Positions 18,855 through 29,911 of a stretch of 64,000 nucleotides of DNA are shown here, one piece after another. How positions within the stretch are numbered: the first letter of the stretch is position 1; every line of letters starts with the position of its first letter. The DNA is from Erigeron canadensis (taxonomy: Eukaryota; Streptophyta; Magnoliopsida; Asterales; Asteraceae), in contig NC_057767.1 of the NCBI RefSeq assembly GCF_010389155.1, positions 20,099,723-20,163,722 of the forward strand, in the 5' to 3' direction. A program made the position numbers and the translations under genes. The notes beneath the pieces were generated by a model that saw nothing but the letters and a program-made list of their open reading frames with translations, ran no database searches and had not been told where the DNA came from.

Positions 18855-19346
18855 ATGACGTCTCAATTACCCGCAAACTATCAATCTTTGGTAGTTCAAA
18901 ATTCAGGTCAGAATTCAGGGCGTCAATATGCTATGACTGGGAATAGAAGCTCAGGAGAAACGGATAACTCGAGAGCTTTGGTAGTTCAAAATTATGGTAC
19001 ATATAATTGGGGTTCGACTAGTACCAATGTTCAGAATCATACATTCATGGCATTTATTCATGACCTTAATGAAGAAATGAACGATCTTGATGATAATTCA
19101 TTTGATTCCATGGAGTGTGCTAGCTTAAATATTCATGATAGTATTCATCAGAAGGTAGAAGAGGAACCTAAACCATCAAAACTAGTAAGAGCTGAAAATG
19201 AAGATGAAACTGAAGCCGAGGTAGGCTTCATGGCACACCTTGAAGTCGTTGAACAGAAGGAATCATTAAGGAAAACCACAGGGATATGGTTTGTCGATAG
19301 TGGATGTTCAAGACATATTACTGGTGACAAGAGACTATTAACCTAG
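18855..19346 (+). pseudogene. OUTER gag-protease remnant with internal gag deletion
   Basis: The start MTSQLPANYQSL matches the gag start of the RIGHT fragment (57475 down). The reading then jumps directly to VVQNSGQNSGRQYAMTGNRS, sequence that in RIGHT lies after the CCHC zinc knuckle, so about 0.8 kb of gag including the knuckle has been lost in frame. The protease motif FVDSGCSRHITG with the catalytic D-S-G is present near 19285-19330. It ends at TAG 19344-19346, and two more stops follow before 19548, where RIGHT has sense codons. Non-functional. Confidence 0.85.
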
Positions 19347-19547
19347 TTTACTCCTGTTAAAGGGTCTTAATTTAATTTTGCCAGTCCCAAGGGCGGCAGT
19401 AATTCTGTCATTGGAAAGGTCGTCAATGGGAAGATCACAATGGATAATGTGAATTTTGTCGAGCAGTTGGAGCACAACCTGATGAGTATATCTCAAATAT
19501 GTGACAAAGGGAATCTAGTTCATTTTACATAAAGGGAAGCCCTGATC

Positions 19548-22500
19548 TTGAAACCAGGTTACGTAATTCCAGAAGAATGGATTTTGCTGAAAGCTCCAAG
19601 AAAGAAGGACATCTATGATCTGGAATTAGGTGTTGCTGATTTAGTGGAACCAGTATGTATGCTTACTAAAGCTTCCTTGGATGAATCTCTGCTATGGCAT
19701 AGAAAAATGGGTCATATCCATTTTAGAAAAATGAACTACATTACAAGCAATGGATTAGTTCTCGGCGTTCCAAATAAGCGATTTATGGTGGAAGATAAAT
19801 GTGTGCCTTGTCTTAAAGGAAAACAAACCAAGAAGCCACATAAGCCGAAGACTCAGAATTCTATTGCCTCTCCATTTCAGTTGTTGCATATGGATTTATT
19901 TGGACTAGTAAATGTTCGAAGCATAGGGTATATGTACTACTGTCAAGTAGTTACTGATGATTACTCTATATTCTCGTGGGTGTTCTCTTTGAAGACCAAG
20001 GATGAGACTTCTCAGATCCTTATGGAATTCTTTGAAAGAATTGAAAACCTTTACAGCACAAGAGTGAAGAGAATCAGAAGTGATAATGGGACAGAGTTCA
20101 AGAATCAGATTATGGAAGTGTATTGTTTGAGCAAAGGAATTGAGCATCAATTCAGTGCACCCTATGAGCCTCAACAGAATGGAGTAGCAGAAAGGAAAAA
20201 CAGGACATTGATAGAGACCGCCAGAACTATGCTAGCTGATTCAAGGCTTCCTACTATGTTTTGGGGGGAAGCAGTGAACACGGCTTGTCATGTGTTAAGT
20301 AGGGTTTTAATTGTTAAAGGATTTAATAAGACACCTTACGAACTTTTAAACAATAGAAAACCGAATTTAACTGGGCTGGAACCTTTTGGAGACCCATGCA
20401 CTTTTTTAAAAGTTTGTAACCAACCCAAATTTGCCGAAAAGGCTGAGGAGGGAATTTTTCTTGGTTACATTCCGGGATCTCCAAATAGGAGGGTGTACAA
20501 TATTAAGGTTGAAATAGTCGATGTTGGTTACAATGTCATGATTTCAAGCTATAATCTCCTTGTACATCAAGGGTCTGCTATCTTGTTTAATTATAATGAT
20601 GTGTTTACGTCTTTTAATGGCCCTATATCTTTTGGTGCAGGTAATTCAGAGGTGGATGAAGTCGTACTCCTTCGTGATAAGAACATTAGATCCAGTTCTT
20701 CTACTACTTCGGAATCTGCGGCTGATAGAACATCAAAAGATAACGAGGACAATAGGAGGGATGTTGATAATACAAATAAGTCACCAGAACCTTCATCAAA
20801 ATCAAATGAAACCAGTGCAGATGTTCATCGAAGGCTCAAATTTAGGTGTTGATCTTCAAGTTGACCGAGCTACACAACATAGAATCAACAAGTATCATTC
20901 GATTGAGGATATTATTGGTGAACCAAGTGCAAGGGTTAAGACAAGGGGTCAATTAAACAAACTTACTAGTTTATTCGCAGAGATGAAAGAAACGGGTATT
21001 TTTGACGAATGCAAGTTCAGTTGCTTTGTGTCTCAAGAAGAGCCAAGTAATATTCAAATGGCTTTAAAAGATCCATCATGGGTTGAAGCAATGCAGCAGG
21101 AATTGTTTCAGTTTGATAAACTCCAGGTCTGGGAGTTAGTTGATTTACCATTAGGAAAGTATCCTTTCGACATCAAATGGGTTCTAAGGTGCAAAAAGGA
21201 TGAAAAAGGAGTTGTGACACGAAATAAAGCTCGGCTAGTTGTTCAAGGTTTTGCTCAACAGGAAGGGTTGGATTACACTGAGGTGTTTGCACCGGTTGCT
21301 AGGCTGGAAGCTATTCGTCTGTTTCTGGCTTTTGCTGCCTTCAAGGACATTAAGGTATTTCAATTGGATGTCAAGAGTGCATTCTTATATGGTACTATCC
21401 AGGAATTGGTGTATGTTACCCAACCGCCAGGGTTTAAAGATCCAGATCATCCTGATAGAGTCTATCGACTGAATAAGGCTCTGTATGGATTACATCAAGC
21501 TCCCAAGGCGTGGTATGACAAGCTATCAAAGCATCTTCTTGAAAATGGATTTGAAAGAGGTTTGATCGATAGTACCTTGTTCACAAAATGAAAGGGAAAG
21601 GATTTCCTATTTGTACAAGTTTACGTTGATGATATTATTTTTGGGTCATCAGACGAAAAGATGTGCAAAGAATTTGAGCAGATTATGAAAGGGACATTTG
21701 AAATGAGTGCCATGGGAGAGATGAATTTCTTTTTGGGTTTGCAAGTTGAACAGAAAAAGGATGGATTCTTTATTCATCAGGCCATGTATGTACAAGATAT
21801 TTTGAAACAATTTGGAATGGAAGATACTTCGCCAATGGATACTCCCATACAAAAGAACCATCAACTTGGGATGTTTTCTTTTAATGATCCAGAAGTTGAT
21901 CCTACTTGTTATAGGGCAATGATAGGCTCTTTGATGTATCTTACTACATGAAGACCAGATATCATGTTTGTGGTTTGTTTGTGTGCACGTTATCAGTCAT
22001 GTCCCAGGGAAAGTCACATGAAGGCTGTTAAACGAATTCTTCGCTACCTCAAAGGGCAACCAGTGTTGGGTCTTTGGTATTCGATTGGGGGAGACTTTGA
22101 GTTCGTGACTTATACAGATGCTGACTATGGAGGCTGCAACTTTGATAGGAAATCGACTTCAGGTGGATGTCAATTCTTAGGGGGATGATTGGTGTCATGG
22201 CAATGTAAGAAGCAGACTTCTGTTGTAATCTCGTCTTGCGAGGCAGAATACATGGCAGCTGGTGGATGCTGTTCACAGGTTCTATGGATTCAGCAACAAC
22301 TGCGTGATTACTGTCAGAACTTTGTTTGTACTCCTATTAAAATTGATAATGAATCCACCATATCCATTACCAATAATCCTGTTAAGCACATTAAGAGTAA
22401 GCACATAGACATAAGATTTCATTTTATACGTGATTGTGCTGAAAAGAATTTAATAGTCCTAGAAAATGTGCCAAGTGACTTTAATTTAGCTGATCTCTTC

Positions 22501-22566
22501 ACTAAGGCTTTCGACCGGACTCGTTTCGAGTTGCTAGTCCAATTGATTGAAATGAGAAATCTATAG
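19548..22566 (+). pseudogene. OUTER copia pol: integrase, reverse transcriptase, RNase H (broken)
   Basis: 19548-20852 covers the pre-integrase HHCC zinc region (LLWHRKMGHIHFRKMNY, CVPCLKGK) and the integrase core: D in LLHMDLFG, D in IRSDNGTEF, E in NGVAERKNRTLIE. A frameshift near 20836 moves to the frame of 20560-21591, which holds [51 protein letters not shown] at 21589-21591 replaces a sense codon just before [14 protein letters not shown] (21619 on), the polymerase active site. Further in-frame TGA stops lie at 21949-21951 and 22186-22188. RNase H follows (TDADYGGCNFDRKSTSGG, SSCEAEYMAAGGC, KHIDIRFHFIRDC) and ends at 22566 with LADLFTKAFDRTRFE. At least four disruptions. Confidence 0.92.
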
Positions 22567-25500
22567 TGACAGTGTCTCTCAAAAGGAACTTTGTAAAATG
22601 TGTCAGTGTTTCTGTTGTTTAAGTGTGTCATATAGTGTCAGAAAAACAAAATAAAAATGAAAAAAATCAGAAAAGAAATAGAAAATAATAAATAGAGTAA
22701 GGTCATTGCATCAAGATGATTAAACGTGACGATACTTTAGCTTTTAAGCCTACTTAATTGTACTTTAAATTGATTAGTTCAGAGATACCATTATATGATG
22801 TATCGGTAGGCACAAAGTACCAAGGTTTCCTTATAATCTGAACTTAAATGTATACAATGTTCTTAAGGGAAACATATCCAGATATATGACTGAGAATGCC
22901 TGCTTTTCAAATGAGTAGATCTGGTCCTTAAATCTTACGAAAGATCTAGCATTGTACTTATGTATATTTAGTCGTTATATAGAAGGTCTCGGGTATACAC
23001 ATGCGTGTGTATTGCTTTTCGGATGTATGTTTGTGACAAGATATGCAAAGATCTAATTAATCCTTTGAAAATTATGGAGCTAATGTGGCCTTTGAGATTC
23101 AGACAAGTCCTTGGGGTGTTTTTGTATATCTAGCCTACCTAAAGCTTCCAACTTGGGATAGGTTGTCAGAAAGTTTGCTGCATGGGTCTCATCGAAAGTC
23201 ACGGGTTTTCATAAGCGCTTTAATTGATGTCACAAATATGCAAGTACTTAGCATTATGTAATGTTTGGTATATTTCTGTACGTGAGTCAAGTTATGTTGC
23301 TTTGCGTGTGAGAAATCACCGACCTGTCACCGCTAACTTGATTCTTAAAGATCGTCTCCCTGTAGTTACCAATTGTCTTAATCTTAGTGCTTGTGTCGAT
23401 TGTGAGAGTATATCTGAATGTGGATCACTTAAGTTCGCAAACTTGATTAAGTGACATATTAGGCTACTCGGGTTACATGGTGACTGTCCTTGTCCAGGGT
23501 ATGTCAAAAGTGTCACAAACCAAAAGGAAACTAGAAGTAACGAGTGTTTAAGAGGACAAACATATTGGTAATAGTTTTTGGATTACTGTTCATAACTAAT
23601 AATAAGAGAATTATTTCTCATGTGGGCTTATGTAACATGCTAAGCTGATCTAATCAATGCAGTATTTTAGCTCTTGTAACCATATTATACGTATATGTTC
23701 AGTGTATGTGTGTGTGTGTAATGTTTTTCTTGAAAGTGAGTAACTTATATTTTATTTGTTTGTATTGTTTAAAAAAACGTTCCTATTGCACGAGAGACAG
23801 AGTCAAATAGAATCTAGTTTCCAAGAGGACTCAACTACGTTCTTATGGAACAACAAATAAACGAGTAGGGTAGTTAAGCGATAGTGTTGTGATCAAAGCT
23901 AAAAGAAAGTTTGATTAATTAACAAGATATAGGTTTAAGGAAAAGAACACAGAGTTGTTAATTTCAATAAACAGATATTGAGTTAATAAATGTTTTATTC
24001 TTAGAAAGATAAATTTCATTAGGATGAACACAGAGATGTTCATAGTTTTGAATCTGATCTTTGAAAAGAAATTTTGTTGAATCAAAAAGATTTGATACAG
24101 ATATGTCAAATAAATTTGATTGTGTATGTGCTAAGAATGAAAGTGCTAAGCAGTGAATTATTTGACCTTAAATGACTTAGGTAAAATAAAAAGACTGATA
24201 AGTATATTCATTTTATCTTGCAGAATTATTCATTTCTTCAGATTGTATGTTATTACTTTGAAAAGATTTGATGATTGTTTGTTAAGATGTGCAGGACAGC
24301 AAACAAATGTTTAATTTTGTAGGTTGTCAAGCAAGTTCTCAGCACAAAAGCAAGAAAGACGAATACACAGGGATGTATAGTCATTTTATAAATAACAAAG
24401 ATAAATACTAGTATGACGAGGCAATCATAGAGGTATTTATAATTGTTACTTTGTTCAACCAAGATGTATGCTGGTATGATAAGGTAATCGTAAGAGTATT
24501 ACGTACGGTTTGTAATTTTTGACCAGGATCTTAAAATAGGATAAAACATGAAGATTTGAAGTTTGGTAGCATTCGAAAAATTTTAGGTCAATTTTTATCC
24601 GTTGTTGATGCGGATTTGACGAAAAACTTTAGGAGACATCAAATTTTTCTTATGATCATGTTATCAAAAGTTTACATGAAATTCAAAGTTTCATGAAAAC
24701 ATATTTTAGAGGCAAAAATTATGTTTTTATGCAAAAGTATAAGTGATTAGATTTCGGTTAGATGATTTTACTGAGTTAAAATCAAGTAACTTTTTGAAGT
24801 TAAATCAACATAGATTTGCATGTTTAATCTTAATGGAAGACCTCAGGATAGGTTATCCATAGATATAAATGGAAGACCTCAGGGTAGGTTATCCATAGAT
24901 ATAAATGGAAGACTCAGGGTAGGTTATCCATAGTTATCCTTAGAATGATAAGACAATGATCTTAAGATTCTTATTTTCTCGATGATTTGACGAATAAATT
25001 AGATATCTATAGGTCAATGACTTAAAACGGTAAGACAGAGATCTTAAAATTCTAGATTTTGAAAAGTTGACAAATGAACAAAGAGAAAAAAAATAAAATG
25101 TCAAGATTTCAAAACCTTAAAATTTTAATGATAAGGTTTGATTAGATAATTTGTAATTCTTAGACTAAGTTAAGGTCATATGGATCTATGACTTATAATA
25201 GTAAAGAAGAACAAATTAGGAGAAAATAATGAAAAATGTAGTTCTAGATTAAGTCATTGCTAAGATAGTGATGAAATATTGAAGAATAACATTATCATTT
25301 TTATCTTTGCTTGTATTGTTGAGCTTGTATATGCAGATATGAGCATAAGAAGTTGTATTTTCATGGAATCTGTTTCAAACCACAACCAGGATGTTCCATG
25401 TTCCTGAAGTTTGAGCTTCAAGTTTCAAAGTTTCTGGTTTTCATAAAAGTCAACTAGTTCAAGATTGATCGTTGGAAATTGTTACCTCTCTATCACATGC

Positions 25501-25675
25501 CGGTTACACAAGGCGAGCAGGGACGAGAGATATGCTTAATATGGGGGAGAACTACAACAAGCCTAGGTGCATTAGTTGATTATTATGACGATACAGAGAG
25601 TTTGAAGTTTGCTGATCAAATCTGAAGTTTCAGAGGATCATGTTTCGGGTATGGCAATTAATTTTTGTTGTCTCG
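22567..25675 (+). other. OUTER pol-ORF3 spacer, first part
   Basis: The first ~290 bases are shared with the LEFT fragment, so they belong to the element. No ORF with recognisable content follows. It contains a 3-copy 36-bp repeat (24832-24933). It continues at 49598 after the MIDDLE insertion. Confidence 0.6.
24832..24933. repeat. 36-bp tandem repeat, 3 copies
   Basis: AATGGAAGACCTCAGG(A/G)TAGG then TTATCCATAGATAT recurs at 24832, 24868 and 24904. The last copy lacks a few bases. Confidence 0.9.
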
Positions 25676-25680
25676 AAATT

Positions 25681-26487
25681 TGTTAGATCCAGATTTATTG
25701 GACTCGCTCCAGACGTGATTACAGGAGCCCTCTGAAGATTTGTCCAGAAATTATGTGATGACCAGTGAACAACTTACTTGTACAGAAATCTGGATTCCAC
25801 CAGATTCGTTCACTGGATTTCACTCCAGTCAAGATCTTTCCACTGAAGAACATTCTCACTGAAGTCGAAGACTGAAGTCTGAAGAAAAAAGTCTGACAAA
25901 TAGCGGAGCTCACTGGAAGACTTACCAGATCTACTGACTAGAGTCCTAGTCAGTGTTCTAGACCTTACAAATTTGAACACTGATTACGAGGAGTTGATTT
26001 TATGCCTTTACATGCCTTTAACCAGAAAATCCATTTGTCTTTTGTTAAAAGCCTTACACGCATGTAAAGGTGGTTGGTTAGTTAGAAGACAAGTCACTAT
26101 CATGTGACTTTATTCTTATACTTTAATCAATGCTTTTAAGGAATTAAAGTAATTTCCTTAAATGCATGTAACCATATTTGTACGGCAAAAAGAATATTAT
26201 ATTTATTCTTTACTTTGTAATATCTTATTACGCAACAACCTTGTATTTTATTTAACATCAATAAATAAAATACACTTGAAAATTACATTGTGTCTCACCA
26301 TTTACTTACTTGCTTATCTTTATATTGCTTAAGTACGTATTACGTTATATATATTCTTGCATTTATATTTATCGAAATACTAGTCCAATCTAGTGCTTAC
26401 TTGACGTTTCATACTAGTCCTATCTAGTGATTACTTGATTTGTTATTCTACACTTGTGGGTTAAACCATCGAGTGAGGGACCTCACA
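25681..26487 (+). repeat. MIDDLE 5' LTR, promoter region deleted
   Basis: 807 bp against 1028 bp for its partner. It lacks the 176 bases equivalent to 49141-49316, including TATAAATA, and has one copy rather than two of the 45-bp unit at 48776-48865. These two differences account exactly for the 221-base shortfall. With no TATA box this LTR can hardly drive genomic RNA. Confidence 0.93.
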
Positions 26488-26489
26488 AT

Positions 26490-26501
26490 TGGTATCAGAG
26501 C
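26490..26501 (+). promoter_or_regulatory. MIDDLE primer binding site
   Basis: TGGTATCAGAGC begins 2 bases after the LTR and is complementary to the 3' end of plant initiator tRNA-Met, the usual copia primer. Confidence 0.9.
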
Positions 26502-26610
26502 AGAAGGCTAACATACTTGCCTAGATCTGCATTTTCTCGATGGCCAACCCAGAGAATACACAAGGAAACCCTTTAAACACTGGACCTCCACCCATAAATG
26601 AATTTGAACA

Positions 26611-27560
26611 TGTTAGGTCGAAAATCGACTAAGTATGATTTGTTCAAAATAGTTGAAGTTCAGTGAAGAAAGCTTTTTCAGAATTCTGAAGTCATTCAGA
26701 ATCAAGCTCACTGAAGCTTCACTTCAGATTCAGAATCTACCTACACTGAAGACGTTCAGACTAAAGTCAAAGACTGAAGACTGAAGAAGAAGATCATCTC
26801 AGAAGCAGAGCTCAGAGAAGATCTTACCTGAAGTTGAATCTTAAGAGGCTCAGTGAAAAAGTACTTACAACACTTTTTCACTGATTACAAGGAAAGTCTT
26901 TTTGCAGTTTTAACTACCTTTACCCGGTTAATTACTCTCAACCTGGGATTGGGAAAGTTTTAGCAAAAGGTTGGGAATAAAGTATGTCAAGTCACATCAA
27001 AGAAACTTACATACTTTACCTTAAACGAACATGTTATAGATTTGTCCCATAAATCCATAAATGCATCCAACCATATTTGTACGGCATATTGCCATGTCAT
27101 CAAGACATGTTTGCCTATAAATATAAGACTTCTCACACTTGCAAAATGGCTTGGAACTTTGGCAATTGCAACGTGTGATATTACTCTAAGTATTCTTACG
27201 AGTAATTCCTTGTCGCATAGATCATTTGTATTTCTGGGGTTGTTTAGATACTTTCACAAGTGTGATTATCTTTGTTCCGCAACAACTCTTGTATTTTGTT
27301 TATAGCAATAAATAAAATACATTGCAAAATATATCTCGACTCATTGCCACAATACTTGATTATATTTAGTAATTTATATAGTTTCAAGCAATCGTACTTT
27401 ATTATTCTTATCCATTATCTGGATCTTAATTCTAACTAGTCATATATAGTTTCGATTTACTTGCCAGTCAGGTTTCTTGATATAACTTGTGTTTATTATT
27501 GTCTAACCTTATATCTTGTTATATCTTGATATCTTGTACATCTTGTTAGGTGGACTCACA
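26611..27560 (+). repeat. INNER 5' LTR
   Basis: The U3 part contains at least six CTGAAG and several TTCAG motifs between 26640 and 26835. TATAAATA at 27116-27123 is the likely TATA box, about 500 bases into the LTR. AATAAATAAAATACA near 27306-27320 is a likely polyadenylation region. Confidence 0.95.
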
Positions 27561-27562
27561 TT

Positions 27563-27574
27563 TGGTATCAGAGC
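27563..27574 (+). promoter_or_regulatory. INNER primer binding site
   Basis: TGGTATCAGAGC, complementary to initiator tRNA-Met, 2 bases after the LTR. Confidence 0.92.
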
Positions 27575-27622
27575 CTCCCAAGTTAAATCATTAAATTGTT
27601 ATACCTGTTTTGATGCTACAAG

Positions 27623-29911
27623 ATGTCTGGAACCGAACAACCGAATCCTAACCCAAATGTCAATATGAATCAAAATCCACCACCTCCACCACCAGTTCAA
27701 CCCAGTGTTCATGTTCACTTTCCAAATAATCCGGTACCTAAATTTAATGGAAATAGTGACACATTCATTACTTGGAAGGCATGTATGCTCAAGTACATTG
27801 CTGGAGTTGAAAGACACTTGACCACCATTCTTGTAGAAGGTCCTTTTGTTCCCATGAATGCATCAGCTATTGTTTTTAACCAAGATGGGACCTCTAGGTT
27901 AACACCCAAAGAGACAGATCATTGGTCAGAGGAAGACCATCGTTTGGCTGACCTAGATTCCAAATTACAAAACATGATTCTCTTTGCTGTCCCAGAAAGT
28001 TTGAAACCCACTCTTGTTTTACTTCATAATTCTAAGTTGATGTGGGAAGAATTGCTAACACAGTTTGAAGGAACAAAGGAAACTATCACCACCAGAAAAG
28101 TTTCTTTGAATAAAAAATATGAAGCATTTTTTGCATTACCAAATGAATCTCTAACTGAAACATATCTTAGGTTTACAAATTTGGTCAATCAATTAAAAGC
28201 TCTTGGTGTCACCAAAGACAAAGATATTTTGCTTGAAAAATTTTGTGATATTTTACCTTCGAAATGGGAAAATTTGATCATGGTGTTAAGACAAGGCAAC
28301 ACCCTTCACATCCACACTTTGGCCTCTTTGTATGGTGCGTTCAGATTCACTGAGGAAAACAAAGCAGAGAGAGCCGTGGCTGAGCAAGATGCAAAGAATC
28401 ATTCATCTACCAAGTCAGCTATGGTTCATTATTCTAAACCTCAAGATACTGCCCTACTATCTTCTGAGAGTGATCAGTCTGACTCTGTGAAGAAGATAGT
28501 AGCTGAACTAATGAAAGTTGGTATTTCTGATTATGCATCACATGAATGTGATGAGGATGATGATGATGATCTGGTCGCTATGATTGCCAAAACCTTTAAT
28601 CGTTTTAAATTTAAACCCAAAAGAAATGGCAAACAATTTTCCTCAAACAACACTGTTGATAAGTCCAATCTTGAATGTTTTAAATGTGGAAAGAAAGGAC
28701 ATTTTATAAAGGAATGTAGATCATCACAACCTTCCTCATCACACACTGCCCCTAACCACTCTATCTTTCAGAAGCCAGATGATGGGTACAAAGCCAAGTA
28801 CAAGAAGCTGAAAGCCCACATGGCAATGATGGCTCAAGAAGAATCCAATAAGAATAGCTGTATGGTGTCAGACATTGAAAAATGGGAGGATTCTGACGTG
28901 TCATCAGATGATGATGAAGAAGTAAGGGATATGTGTTTCATGGCTCGTGAAGATCATAGTCATGTTGTTAAGTCTGATGTGGAATCTGGTCGTTGGGTGG
29001 ATATTATCATGAAAAAGGTTAGTGATTTTGGTTTTGAGAAGGATGAAGGATTAAAACTGGATCTTTTAGTTCGAATTGAGGCCGACATATCATATGTTGA
29101 GACTGTGCGTTCATAAAGCATTAAAATTTTTGAAATAAACTCTTCTGAACTGAACGCCAGTCAAGCCAGATTGAAAGAACTGAAAGATGTTCAGTTGGCT
29201 TTGAAAAGTTATCAATCTCTGGTTTCTAAACTTGAATTGGAAAAAGAAGAGCTGAAAATCATTTTAGAAAAAGAACAAAAAATAATTAAATCTTGGATGA
29301 AGTCACCTTTTCCTGAAGCTGCCATTAAGAAAACTTTTGAAAATCAAAGAATCACTTATGGCACTGGTGATCTTCATCTTGCATCAGTAATAACTGACCT
29401 GGATGCACTTCCCAAAGAAATGAGACCAGAAATCATTTTTAAAGATCTTGGAAAATCAAAAGTGATAACTAATCAAAACCAGGAACAACCTGAGGGCAAA
29501 TCTGAAGCATGTCAGACCAGTGCTTCAGACAAGAAAGCTAAATCCAAGAAGTCTTCCCCTCAGTCTTCAAATCAGGTTCCCAAGAACCAGAAAAAGAAGA
29601 AGAATGAAAGTCAATTTCAAAATTTGGCTAGGCAAGTGCAGAGCTATAATGCACGATTAAAAAATGTTGAAAGCACTCCCCAAAATCCCAAACAAAACCC
29701 AAAACCTTTTTCAAAGAAAATTAAACAAGAAAAGCAAAAATCTGAGAAGAAAAAGGTTTCTGAAGTCGTTGAACCAACTGTTTTTGTGTCATCTGAAATT
29801 ATGACTGAAATTCCCTTTGATCCATCTGTTCCTCATATACCAAAGAAATCTGAGGCTGTTCAGGGAAAGTCCAGTGAACCCATCAAAAGATGGGTTCCCA
29901 AAAAGAACTAA
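27623..29911 (+). pseudogene. INNER gag with one nonsense codon
   Basis: Gag packages the element's RNA and forms the virus-like particle. ATG 27623, a proline-rich N-terminus (NPPPPPPVQPSVHVHF), then a copia gag core (TWKACMLKYIAGVERHL, LNKKYEAFFALPNESLTETY, KDILLEKFCDILPSKW), an acidic DEDDDDDL stretch and a CCHC zinc knuckle CFKCGKKGHFIKEC at residues 352-365. A TAA at 29114-29116 interrupts the frame (MIDDLE has GAA here). The same frame then continues as a coiled-coil-like section (KDVQLALKSYQSLVSKLELE) and a lysine-rich tail ending at TAA 29909-29911. About 760 codons in all, long for a copia gag, as in Sireviruses. Pol lies in a different frame. Confidence 0.93.

Noticed and set aside
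27042..27305. 87-codon frame in INNER 5' LTR, also present at 37522-37791
   Set aside because: Present only because the two LTRs are copies; it overlaps the TATA box and has no domain.
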